From the NCBI RefSeq assembly GCF_049348705.1, contig NZ_CP186485.1:1674001-1738000 (forward strand): DNA of 64,000 bases, written 5' to 3'. Below the pieces are notes generated by a model. The model had not been told where the DNA came from. It saw only the letters and a list, made by a program, of their open reading frames with translations, and ran no database searches. This DNA comes from Paracoxiella cheracis. Lineage in GTDB: Bacteria > Pseudomonadota > Gammaproteobacteria > Coxiellales > Coxiellaceae. A program made the translations under genes and the position numbers. Shown piece after piece: positions 36,765 to 45,731 of this stretch (within the stretch, counting starts at the first letter, position 1; the number at the start of each line of letters is the position of its first letter).

Positions 36765-37250
36765 CTCAATGGCAACACATTCGTAGGGATTCACGGCAAG
36801 ATTTGCATCTTTCAATATCCACTCTTTTTCATACCGAAAACTCACTCCATGAAGCTCAATACCACCTTTAAGTTTCGGACACACAGGTAACCCTGGTTTT
36901 GACTCAAGGGGCAGTTCTAATAATGATTGTATTTCTTTATTTGCAATAGCGACCAACTTTAAACGGGACCAAACGGTTAACAACGTGCTAATGGGCTGAA
37001 TACACCGAGTCGCCAGCAGCATACAGGCAGCCAACCCGCCCACCGTCATTTGATTATTCATCACAAACAAACTACCAACGCCGACGACAGCAACAATCAT
37101 TAGTTGCGATAAATTCCGGGTGAGTGTAACTAAGTTAACCTGAGTTCTGTATAAGAAAAGGAATAAGTGAATGAAATAATTGAAAAAAAGACCGGAACCG
37201 CTAAAATTTAGCTCCAAAATTACAGCTAAATAATGTAACAGGAGTTAATC

Positions 37251-38426
37251 ATGTTGGTACCGGTCACGGAGATTTTTTGTGATATGGATGATTTTTGCAA
37301 GGATTATTTGAAAGGTCAATCAAAGTATTTCCTACCGAACCCAGACAGAAAACGAGGAAGTGTGTCGCGATGCTCGTGATAGATTATTGGCATCCCTGTC
37401 AATAATCGACTCGCAATACGCGACAACCTAAATAGCCGCGGACGTCCCCGTCGACAGCGCTCCGCGACCTCGCGGCCGACTGCGCACTGTCTCCAGATGA
37501 CTCGACGCCGCCTACAGATTTTTGCCACTCGCTACGCTGCCTACGGAACTCCGTTCCTTCGGCACTCCGCTCTGTCAAAAATCGGCGGCTGCCGCGGAAT
37601 ACTCGCCATCGGCTTCGCCTCTCCATGGCTCGCATCGGATCGAGCGATGCAAATGAGCTTGTCTGAAATTGGCACCATCATTGTGTTGTTTCAAATGAGT
37701 CACTATCGCACATTTAAGGATTTTTATTGTGGATGTGTTTTACAAGACATGAAGAAGTATTTTCCTACGGCGCTGAGTTACACACGTTTTGTCGCCTGCC
37801 AATCAGCAGCGCTAATGATGCTCGCCGCCTATTTGCTTTCGAGAAAGGGCAAACACACGGGATTGTATTATATTGACTCAACTACACTACGCGTATGCCA
37901 CAATAAACGAATTTATCGAAACAAGGTTTTCAAAGGCATTGCTAAACGCAGTAAAAGCACAATGGGCTGGGTTTACGGCTTTAAACTACATATTGTGATT
38001 AATCATCAAGGGGAATTAATCCGTTTTTGTTTAACGAAAGGGAACGTGGATGATCGCGCTGTTGTTAGAAAATTAATGGCTAATTTAAAGGGGTTGGGCG
38101 CTGGCGATAAAGGGTATCTTGGAAAAGATCTTGCGGACGATTTGGCAAAACACGATTTAAAATTTGTGACAAAAGTCCGTAAAAATATGAAGAACAAAAT
38201 GCTTTCTGCATTTGAAAAGTTTTTCCTAAAACAACGTGGCATCGTAGAAACGATTATCGATCAGTTGAAAAACTTGTATCATGTTGAGCATTCGCGTCAT
38301 CGTAGTCCGATTAATTTTTTAGTCAATACCCTTGCAGCGCTAATTGCCTATTCTTGGCGACCAAACAAACCAGGAATAAAAACCAACAATATAAAGAATA
38401 ATTTATACGCAGTTATCCAGAACTGA
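37251..38426 (+). pseudogene. IS982 transposase with in-frame palindromic insertion
   Basis: The gene starts MLVPVTEIFCDMDDFC at 37251. After codon 35 (DRKR) it is interrupted by 282 bp of foreign repeat. Module A brings TGA and TAG codons in frame at 37377-37382. From 37383 the same frame is open through all of module B and on to the native transposase end at 38426. The insert length is a multiple of three, so the downstream transposase (from RAMQMSLSEIG) keeps its frame. Translation could restart at 37497 inside module B and give a chimeric 309-residue protein. Unlike copy 1, the native C-terminus is complete. Confidence 0.88.
37357..37638 (+). repeat. Composite palindromic repeat (modules A and B), copy 3, inside IS982
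   Basis: Module A (37363-37425) is a 63-bp near-palindrome with arms TGTCGCG/CGCGACA and GATTATTG/CAATAATC around a short loop. Module B (37429-37637) follows after three bases. It starts TAAATAGCCGCGG and ends GCATCG. It is about 32 bp longer than module B of the other copies, because its centre holds an extra small palindrome around CGGAACTCCGTTCCTTCGG. The insertion is precise relative to copy 1 of IS982 and 282 bp long. Confidence 0.88.
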
Positions 38427-39357
38427 GGTTAAGTTAGTATTAGAAATACTTAAATCATGATCAAATTCAGCGGATTTTTTCTGTAATCGTTCATAACGAC
38501 GCAACATTTGTTCTTCCATCGCCATCGATTTTAAGGTGTGAATGTTGCTTAATGTTTCAATAATATAATTACTGCGTAGATCTTCGTGGACATGATTTGC
38601 CTGTGTTATCAATTGTAATCGGTTTAAGTAAGGTATTACTCGCATAACAAAAAACGCAAGCACCAGTATTGGAACAAAAACCAACCAACCTCCAATATAT
38701 GTAATCAATAACAAAAATACTAAAAGAAAAGGAATATCGATTAACGAAATCACTGCTTGTCCCGAGTAAAAATTCTGGATTAAACTAAGCGCATCTAATC
38801 GTTTAATATGAACACCACTGCCTTCTCGCTCAAATATCCACAATTTACTAAATAACAAATGATGGAACAGTTGATTGCTCATCAAAAATTTAAACTTGGC
38901 ATCAGACCAGTTCGTGAGATAGGCGCGGCAAATTTTTAAACCCATTTCAATGAATAGCGCTACTAATACCCCCAGTAACAGCAAGACCAAAGTATTCACT
39001 GATTGATTAGGAATAATGCGGTCGTAGACTTGTAGTAAAGCAATGGGAAACGCAATTGACAGGAGGTTGATTGCAAAGCTGCTGAGCAAAACGCTCCAAA
39101 ATACATCACTTTTTTTTCTCCATACCTCCAAGAGAAGCTTGATATCTTCTCTCAGAGAACGAAAATAAGGCTTATATTCTTTTACAGTGATCATCCATGA
39201 CCCTTGATAACGAAATGCGTATACGTAGTATAACGTATTGTTCAGCCAGCTTCGAGACATGCTTGTTTTAATGCTAGATTTTTGCGCAAAATTTCTGTAT
39301 AAAAATCCATCTTCGTAGTATTTGCTCAGCCAATAACTCAACACTACCGAGAGAACC

Positions 39358-40020
39358 GTGAAAAACACGACCAAACAACGAAAATTATGGGTCTACTCCG
39401 CTGCTGCCATTCTCTCCTTTAACGGAGGGTATGTCAGCTCCATTAGCTTGGTCAGCATCTTGAAGAATCCAGTGGGCTACGTGACCGGAAACTTAACGCA
39501 AGCAGGAGAGCTTTTTGAAAAAGGCGAGTACGGATTATTTCTCCATTTATTTACACTGGTTTTTTGTTTTTTATTAGGCAGCATGCTTAGCGGCTTAATC
39601 ATCAAAGACCAATATTTTAAAATCGATTATCGATACGACTTTAGCTTGCTACTCCAACTAGGCGGGGTGATTGCCTCAATGGTCCTGCTTTTTTTGGGAT
39701 TCCATCAAGCAGGCTATTTACTCGCAGCCGTAATGGGTATGCAAAATGCCATGACTACGCATTATGGGTCAGCGCTCATCCGCACAACCCACATGACTGG
39801 CACAACCACAGACCTGGGTATTTTATTAAGCTATTGGATAAAGGGTCGTAAGGTCGAGTTCTGGAAAATGCGACTCTATGGCTTTTTAATCATCGGTTTT
39901 TCTGCCGGTGCTATAGCCGGGGCACTGTGTTACTCAATTCTACACGCTTTTGCCCTCTCAATGTGCGCCTTGTGTTACATCTTCATGTTGGTCTTAGGCG
40001 GTTTTTCACGCGATGCGTGA
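39358..40020 (+). CDS. YoaK/DUF1275-family membrane protein
   Basis: A 220-residue integral membrane protein with about six helices. Family features are LSFNGGYVSSISLVSILKNPVGYVTGN near the start and the central GMQNAMTTHYGSALIRTTHMTGTTTDLG. The biochemical role of DUF1275 proteins is not established. The length is normal and the gene looks intact. It is divergent from the broken ABC exporter, whose long open frame overlaps its start, and is followed by the RTX gene 165 bases later. Confidence 0.85.
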   Translation: MKNTTKQRKLWVYSAAAILSFNGGYVSSISLVSILKNPVGYVTGNLTQAGELFEKGEYGLFLHLFTLVFCFLLGSMLSGLIIKDQYFKIDYRYDFSLLLQLGGVIASMVLLFLGFHQAGYLLAAVMGMQNAMTTHYGSALIRTTHMTGTTTDLGILLSYWIKGRKVEFWKMRLYGFLIIGFSAGAIAGALCYSILHAFALSMCALCYIFMLVLGGFSRDA

Positions 40021-40184
40021 GGCATTATCGTCACCCTCCAAGAAAAATATTAAAAATCTCTTTTCAATCATTACATTATAACTTATTTCTGCAAGAGAAA
40101 TTCTTGCATGTGTACTATAATTTCAAGTATATGAATGTGTAAATGGCTCATTAAAAGTCGTGGACTTCCTATGAGGTGAAAAAA

Positions 40185-42092
40185 ATGGCTACTGATAAAA
40201 CAATAGTCGATTTCCTGAATCAAGAGTCCCCTAAAGACTCAAAAAGAGTCGATGACTCACAAGAACATTCGTCAAGTAATGCTCAGCATTTGGACTCCAA
40301 CCGAAACCTAGAAAACATTCACCAAGGTGGCTTCGTCAATCCAGCTACGGTGGGGAGTGTTTCTTCTGTTATTGGTAATGTCTTAGGGTCCACGGCAACA
40401 GGAGGCGCGTTCACAATTGCCGCTCCAAGTGGCGCATTTGCAGTTGTGGCACCACTTGCCGCTGCTGCAGCTCCTGTTATCAGTAGCATCGCTGCGGGAG
40501 ATAATACAACTGGCGCTGAAAGCGGCGGCCCAGTTTTAGCTTTTTCAAACGTTGCAGATCAAATCCAAAGTGAATCTGCTGAACAAACAACTGCTGTTAG
40601 CGGTTTTGAGAACCAGGGCGCAGGTGAATTAGGGATAGCTGCCACGGCAGCAGCCCCAGCTATTCTTACCGGTGATACAACCATTAACGTCGCTGAAAAT
40701 ACACAAGACATTCAACCGAATGCTGCTGTTCTTTTTCCTAGTACACAAAACAACACAGGAAGCGATACTGTTGTTAGTGACGTCGATGAAGCCGGTGGTG
40801 GTGGAACTCTACTCGCACCCACTCTATCGGTTGCTAATATTTCCGGTGCCGAGGGTAGCGAGATTCCCTTAGACATCACCGTAGCCTCAAACAGCATCGA
40901 TTTACCCGAGGAAACCATTACTGTGACAATCAGTGGTATTCCCAATGACGCCGTTTTATCTGCCGGTGTTGATAACGGCGATGGTTCTTGGACACTCACG
41001 TCGGAACAATTAAATAATCTCACGATTACAGCACCGACCGGCGTTGACACCTACAATCTCAGTGCCATCGCAACCAGCTTTGCTAACGGCGAGAGCGAGA
41101 GCAGTGCAAGCACCAACTTTATTTTTGAAGTCACCGAAGGGGATGATGGCGGAACTCTACTCGCACCCACTCTATCGGTTGCTAATATTTCCGGTGCCGA
41201 GGGTAACGATATCCCATTAGACATTGCTGTTATTTCAAATAGTATTGATTTACCTGACGAAGCAATCACCGTCACGATCAATGGCGTACCCGATGATGCG
41301 ACGTTATCTGCCGGTGTTGATAACGGCGATGGTTCTTGGACACTCACGTCAGAGCAATTAAATGATCTCACCATTTCCACGCCGACCGGCGTTGACACCT
41401 ATAATCTCAGTGCCATCGCAACTAGCTTTGCTAATGGCGAAAGCGAGAGCAGCGGAATTAGTAGTTTTACATTCGATGTCACTGCGGGTGGCGATGTAAT
41501 TATGGGTACTGATGGAAAAGACACTTTAGTTGGCACACAATACAGCGACACGATCTATGGATTAGAAGACAAAGACACCATTAACGCGGGTGAAGGTGAT
41601 GACATCGTTTATGGCGGTGGCGATAAAGATACTATTTATGGTGAAAGTGGTGATGATATTTTATATGGCGGCGAAGGTCACGATAAACTCTATGGTGGCG
41701 CTGGAGACGATATTTTATATGGTGGTGAAGGCAAAGATATTTTAATGGGTGGCGAAGGTGATGATATCCTCTATAGTGGTAGCGGCAATGATAACCAAGT
41801 CTATGGTGAAGAAGGTAACGATACTTTTGTGTTTGCTGAAGGCGATGGTAAAGATGCATTTACAGGTGGCACAGGAGACTGGACTGATACCGTAAGACTA
41901 GAAGGCATGAATCAAGGCCCTACCGCACAAGCTAATGATCCCGGTAGCTGGGTACTTGAAACAAATAATTCTTACACGATCGACACTGATCATAACACCA
42001 TAGAATTCGATCAAGCAGATGCATCAGGCACCATTACGTTAGCAGACGGCAGCGAGCTGTCCTTCAGTCAAGTCGAAAAAATCGAGTGGTAA
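40185..42092 (+). CDS. RTX-type calcium-binding secreted protein, probable type I secretion substrate
   Basis: The protein has about 635 residues. The N-terminal 200 are Ala/Ser/Gly-rich and contain no Sec signal peptide. Two tandem 116-residue repeats follow (GGTLLAPTLSVANISGAEG ..., about residues 205-435), which look like cadherin/Ig-like adhesin modules. Glycine-rich nonapeptides of the GGxGxDxLY type lie at about residues 450-550 (YGGEGHDKLYGGAGDDILYGG). A C-terminal domain ends FSQVEKIEW. This is the layout of type I secreted RTX adhesins. The ATG at 40185 has GAGGTG eight bases upstream. The neighbouring exporter is broken and no membrane-fusion protein gene is present, so export is doubtful. 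Confidence 0.88.
   Translation: MATDKTIVDFLNQESPKDSKRVDDSQEHSSSNAQHLDSNRNLENIHQGGFVNPATVGSVSSVIGNVLGSTATGGAFTIAAPSGAFAVVAPLAAAAAPVISSIAAGDNTTGAESGGPVLAFSNVADQIQSESAEQTTAVSGFENQGAGELGIAATAAAPAILTGDTTINVAENTQDIQPNAAVLFPSTQNNTGSDTVVSDVDEAGGGGTLLAPTLSVANISGAEGSEIPLDITVASNSIDLPEETITVTISGIPNDAVLSAGVDNGDGSWTLTSEQLNNLTITAPTGVDTYNLSAIATSFANGESESSASTNFIFEVTEGDDGGTLLAPTLSVANISGAEGNDIPLDIAVISNSIDLPDEAITVTINGVPDDATLSAGVDNGDGSWTLTSEQLNDLTISTPTGVDTYNLSAIATSFANGESESSGISSFTFDVTAGGDVIMGTDGKDTLVGTQYSDTIYGLEDKDTINAGEGDDIVYGGGDKDTIYGESGDDILYGGEGHDKLYGGAGDDILYGGEGKDILMGGEGDDILYSGSGNDNQVYGEEGNDTFVFAEGDGKDAFTGGTGDWTDTVRLEGMNQGPTAQANDPGSWVLETNNSYTIDTDHNTIEFDQADASGTITLADGSELSFSQVEKIEW
40803..41498 (+). repeat. Tandem 348-bp duplication within the RTX gene
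   Basis: Two copies, starting at 40803 and 41151, encode 116-residue modules. Blocks of perfect identity (for example the first 50 bases) alternate with diverged blocks. This indicates an older duplication with partial homogenisation. Confidence 0.85.
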
Positions 42093-42169
42093 TTAAATTC
42101 ATTGGCTTGTCTTCTGACGCACTTTTTTTGTTAGTGGTTGCGGCAATGTAGGCTGCAATAATACAAGCG

Positions 42170-42232
42170 TGTCGCGATGCTCGTGATAGATTATTGCCAT
42201 CCCTGTCAATAATCGACTCGCAATACGCGACA
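42170..42232 (+). repeat. Palindromic module A, copy 2
   Basis: A 63-bp near-palindrome that differs from 37363-37425 by a single base by eye. It is followed by ACTTAAAT and then the left end of an IS256 element. Its partner module B resumes after that element at 43678, so it was one composite before the IS arrived. Confidence 0.9.
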
Positions 42233-42240
42233 ACTTAAAT

Positions 42241-43677
42241 GGGACTGTTTATTAGTTTGTGTAAATCGCGTCAGTCAGAATTATGAATCAGCCATTGTGT
42301 TAACTGATTTTTTAATTTTATCAAAAACTACATTGCGTTCAAATTAATTTCCTCTCTTATGAATTTTAAGTTTTATACAAAATCCGCCAGGCGATCTTCA
42401 AACATAAGGGCAAAACGATTCATGGCGGCACCCCAGTCTCGAATCGGCATGGTCCATTTTTTGGCTATATTTTTTAACCCTAAATAGAGTTGTTTTAAAG
42501 CGGCATCGTCCGACGGAAAAACTCGTTTATTTTTAATAACTTTTCGGATACTCATGTTCAGTGATTCAATAGCGTTAGTGGTATAAATCACCCTCCGAAT
42601 TTCTGCCGGATAAGCAAAAAATGGCACAATGCGCTCCCAATGAGTCAACCAACTTTTGGCAATCGAGGGAAATTCAGCATCCCATTTCTCAGAGAAACTC
42701 GTCAGCGCCAATTCTGCTTCTTCAACCGTACTGGCCGAATAAATAGCTTTTAAGTCAGCGGCCACTTCTTTTTTCTTTTTCCAACCCACATAGCGCAATG
42801 AATTCCGCACCATGTGTACAATGCAAAGCTGTACTTGAGTGTTAGGATACACAGCGCCAATCGCATCAGGAAAGCCCGTTAGCCCGTCAACGCAACAAAT
42901 CAGGATATCTTCTAGGCCTCGATTTTTTAACTCCGTTAATACATTCAACCAGAATTTAGCGCCCTCATTTTGGCTAATCCAAATACCTAGCAATTCTTTT
43001 TGCCCATCGATATTAATTCCTAAAGCCAAATACAATGCCTTATTGATAACCTTTTTATCTTGCTGCACTTTAATCACTAAAGCGTCCAAATACACAATCG
43101 GATACACCTTGTCCAACGGACGACTTTGCCAAGCCTTCACTTCTTCAATCACTTCGTTGGTTACTGTAGAAATGAGACTCGAACAAATAGTTGTGCCATA
43201 CAAATCTTTCAACTGATCTTGAATATCACGGGTAGTCATACCCCGTGCATAAAGACTCATAATTTTGTCATCCAAATCATCAAAGCGGGTTTGATGTTTT
43301 GGAATCAATTGCGGTACAAACTCATTGTTACGATCACGAGGAACCTCAATGGTCATCTCGCCATCTGTTGTTTTGATCGTTTTTTGGCTGTGCCCATTGC
43401 GGGAATTACCACTATTGTTGCCAGACACTTCGTGTTTTGCATAACCCAGCGCGTCCGTCAGCTCCCCTTCCAGAATACGCTCCGTCAGTGCCTTTTTTAA
43501 CTCCTTTAACAAACCAGTATCACCGAAAATATCAGATGCGGTCTTGGTATGTTTGAGAAAATATTCCACAACCTGTGGATCTAATTTATTGGTTTTCATT
43601 GCCATAGTCAAAGACTCCGTATAATTTTAACGACCTTTCCCTGACTATCGCATTTACACAATCTTATTTACAGACCC
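42241..43677 (-). mobile_element. IS256-family insertion sequence inside a palindromic composite
   Basis: The terminal inverted repeats begin GGGACTGTTTATTAG on the left and, read inward, GGGTCTGTAAATAAG on the right, sharing the block TTGTGTAAAT. The 8-bp flanks ACTTAAAT (42233-42240) and GTTTAAAT (43678-43685) look like a slightly diverged target duplication. Length is 1437 bp. Removing the element and one flank rejoins modules A and B exactly as in copy 3. Confidence 0.9.
42373..43611 (-). CDS. IS256-family (mutator-type) transposase
   Basis: A 412-residue transposase. Family motifs are HSQKTIKTTDGEMTIEVPRDR, the first aspartate in YPIVYLDALVIKV, the second in CVDGLTGFPDAI, CIVHMVRNSLRYV and, with the catalytic glutamate, YTTNAIESLN. 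The frame is complete and of normal length. The element may still be active. Confidence 0.95.
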   Translation of the reverse strand: MTMAMKTNKLDPQVVEYFLKHTKTASDIFGDTGLLKELKKALTERILEGELTDALGYAKHEVSGNNSGNSRNGHSQKTIKTTDGEMTIEVPRDRNNEFVPQLIPKHQTRFDDLDDKIMSLYARGMTTRDIQDQLKDLYGTTICSSLISTVTNEVIEEVKAWQSRPLDKVYPIVYLDALVIKVQQDKKVINKALYLALGINIDGQKELLGIWISQNEGAKFWLNVLTELKNRGLEDILICCVDGLTGFPDAIGAVYPNTQVQLCIVHMVRNSLRYVGWKKKKEVAADLKAIYSASTVEEAELALTSFSEKWDAEFPSIAKSWLTHWERIVPFFAYPAEIRRVIYTTNAIESLNMSIRKVIKNKRVFPSDDAALKQLYLGLKNIAKKWTMPIRDWGAAMNRFALMFEDRLADFV

Positions 43678-43857
43678 GTTTAAATAGCCGCGGACGTCCT
43701 CGTCGCCCGCGCTCCGCGACCTCACGGCTCGACTACGCACGGGCTCTCAAATGACTTGACGGCTCGTAAAGATTTTTTGCAGTCGCTTACGCTCGGCAAA
43801 AAATCCGAGCCTACCGCGGAATACGCGCCTTCGCTTCGCTCTCCATGGCGCGCATCG
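43678..43857 (+). repeat. Palindromic module B, copy 2
   Basis: From TAAATAGCCGCGG to GCATCG. The last 151 bases match 1-151 of the window base for base by eye. The internal inverted pair GATTTTTTGC / GCAAAAAATC can form a long stem. It lies just downstream of the tolC-like gene (whose stop is at 43964) and right of the IS256 element. Confidence 0.9.
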
Positions 43858-43963
43858 ATGGTTTTGGTAGCGATAGCGATGCCACGGGCTAGGCAGCAGC
43901 CTAACAGCAAGCTTTTTTGTTTCCATCGGTTTTGTTTTTTTAACCGTAGGACCTTGCTTCTCT

Positions 43964-45634
43964 TTAATGTTTTTTAGTAAATTTAAGTTTACGTTTGTCT
44001 AACTTCTTCGGTGCCAATGTTAAATGCTTCTTCGTTATTTTGTGACTTTTCAGTTTAGATAATGCAACTTTTTTCTGCTTGTGTGATGTTTTTGGCAATA
44101 ATTTCGCCTTGGATAAAGAGCGCGATTGCACCGCTTCTTTATCTTGTATTTTCATGAGTGATTTTTCTAATTTACTCGTCTTCATCTTAAAATATTTCGC
44201 GACGGAGGGTGACGAGGATTTACTTCGCAATACTACATTCGGCAACAACCAACGGTTTATTGTTACTAAATCTCTCGGAGAAAGCGTCCCCGCCTGCTGC
44301 TTTAATTGAATGAGATTAATGATGTAGTCATTACGATTGTTATTCCAAACTAAAATCGTATCGTAAAGTTCTTCCGCATTGATGACAACGTCTAACATGA
44401 CACGGTTACCGACAAGATAGCTAATTTCTGATGCTTTCAAGGCTTCTTGCGAAGCAAGAATTGCGTTGTACCCCGATTTAATTTGCTTAATCTCTTGATC
44501 AATTCGAACAAATGCCTGGCCCGTTGTTCGTCGCACCTCATAACGTGTAAATTCAAGTTGATCACTAGCTGATAAATACTGATATTCCGCTTGTCGCGTT
44601 GTCGTCAGCACGTGTCCACCTTGTAAAAAAGGAAACTTTAATTCCAAGCCTACTTCATTTGCCACAAAACGACGCCGAGCAACCGGCACAGGACCTCGTG
44701 TTCTCCCTTCATTAAGATTTTCAAAATCGATTTGCGCATTTAACGTTGGCATCCCTGCCGCAGCCGTTTCTTTAATTTTTTCTCGCGCAGCAAGCATCGC
44801 ATATAAATCTGCATGAATTTGATAATTTTGATCTTGCGCGATGCGCACCCACTCGCTTTGATTTTGTGGTTGGGGTATTGCCAAAGGAATTCTTTTTGGA
44901 AAGTCTCTTAAAATAGTATATCTCACTCCCGTAACGGCCTCTAAGGCTTCTATCGATTCTTTTAAGACTTGCTCCGCTGCCTGTTCCTGGGTAAGCGCGC
45001 GATAATAACGAGATTCCACATCATAAACATCGGTTATGTCGTCCAGCCCTATTTTAACGCGATATTTGGCAACACCCAGCAACTCAAATAACTTTCTTCG
45101 CTTAGCAACAATAATTTGCACATTATTATAGGCGCGTAACACTGTAAAATAGGCGTTGACTACAGTAAACATGAGATCTTGTGCAGCAAACAAATACCTC
45201 GCCGTCGCTGCTTTTACTGTAAAACTTGCCCGGCTGATCGACTTCCATGTGGCGTAATTAAAAATAGGCTGTGTGATACTAGCAAAGTAATTACCAAGCC
45301 CGAAATGGCCATTACGTAGGACGGTATTTCCAAATGTTGTTTTATCGTAGGCCTGACCTCCCAATGCATTAAAGGAAGCGTAGGTAAATAGACCCGAGCC
45401 CGGTTGCCCGGTTCCTGTTAAAGCAATCGGTAATTCTTCACTAAAAGCTAACCAATCTGCTTGTGCTTTTTTGAAAGCCGGATTATTTTTCAGGGCAGCA
45501 CGATAGACTTGCAAAAGATCATCTGCCTGTGCAACTTGCGCTACAAGCATGAAAACAATGCTGAAGAATAAAGTGATAATTGCAATCAGCTTGCGGAACA
45601 AAAGAGTACCCCTCCCTAGGAATATTTGCGACAC
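43964..45634 (-). CDS. TolC-family outer membrane efflux protein with Lys-rich tail
   Basis: A 556-residue protein with a signal peptide (MSQIFLGRGTLLFRKLIAIITL ... AQADD, cleavage near residue 38). The TolC architecture follows: LLQVYRAALKNNPAFKKAQADW, then two related coiled-coil and beta-strand halves. TolC forms the outer membrane exit duct for type I secretion and drug efflux. The core ends near residue 470. The last about 80 residues are very rich in lysine and serine (for example KKHLTLAPKKLDKRKLKFTKKH at the end), a periplasm-facing extension most TolC proteins lack or have in shorter form. It lies between dnaJ and the RTX locus. Confidence 0.85.
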   Translation of the reverse strand: MSQIFLGRGTLLFRKLIAIITLFFSIVFMLVAQVAQADDLLQVYRAALKNNPAFKKAQADWLAFSEELPIALTGTGQPGSGLFTYASFNALGGQAYDKTTFGNTVLRNGHFGLGNYFASITQPIFNYATWKSISRASFTVKAATARYLFAAQDLMFTVVNAYFTVLRAYNNVQIIVAKRRKLFELLGVAKYRVKIGLDDITDVYDVESRYYRALTQEQAAEQVLKESIEALEAVTGVRYTILRDFPKRIPLAIPQPQNQSEWVRIAQDQNYQIHADLYAMLAAREKIKETAAAGMPTLNAQIDFENLNEGRTRGPVPVARRRFVANEVGLELKFPFLQGGHVLTTTRQAEYQYLSASDQLEFTRYEVRRTTGQAFVRIDQEIKQIKSGYNAILASQEALKASEISYLVGNRVMLDVVINAEELYDTILVWNNNRNDYIINLIQLKQQAGTLSPRDLVTINRWLLPNVVLRSKSSSPSVAKYFKMKTSKLEKSLMKIQDKEAVQSRSLSKAKLLPKTSHKQKKVALSKLKSHKITKKHLTLAPKKLDKRKLKFTKKH

Positions 45635-45731
45635 TCACCTTTAGTACTGAGTATAAACCAAGTCTATCAAAATTTAGGTGAGATTGCCCCTTGAAGGCCT
45701 TTTTCTCTTGAGGGATATATCTCTCTTTTGT

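Larger units (their letters stand above)
37138..38429 (+). mobile_element. IS982-family insertion sequence, copy 2, with 7-bp target duplication
   Basis: The ends carry the inverted repeats ACCTGAGTTCTG and, read inward, ACCTCAGTTCTG. The target duplication TAAGTTA flanks both ends (37131-37137, 38430-38436). The 1292-bp length includes a 282-bp palindromic composite inserted in the transposase gene, so the original IS was about 1.0 kb, normal for IS982. It interrupts the ABC exporter gene. Confidence 0.92.
36765..39194 (-). pseudogene. Type I secretion ABC exporter, broken by IS982 and IS4-like elements
   Basis: The 5' part (39194 to about 38437) encodes the membrane domain of a LapB/HlyB-type exporter: AFPIALLQVYDRIIPNQS and helices with DIPFLLVFLLLITYIGGW. 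No C39 peptidase domain precedes it. After the IS982 element the frame resumes at VTLTRNLSQLMIVAVVGVGS and reaches the start of the ATPase domain (GIELHGVSFRYEKEWILKDANL). There the IS4-like element cuts it just before the Walker A motif. The entire ATPase core is missing. I start at 39194 (AAGGG site); the open frame extends to 39374 across the divergent gene. Confidence 0.88.

Noticed and set aside
41632..41859. Minus-strand His/Tyr/Arg-rich ORF
   Set aside because: It is the antisense shadow of the RTX glycine-rich repeats.
45690..45731. Terminator after dnaJ
   Set aside because: Partial inverted repeats around CCCTTGAAGG are present, but the stem is interrupted and the U-tract is unclear.
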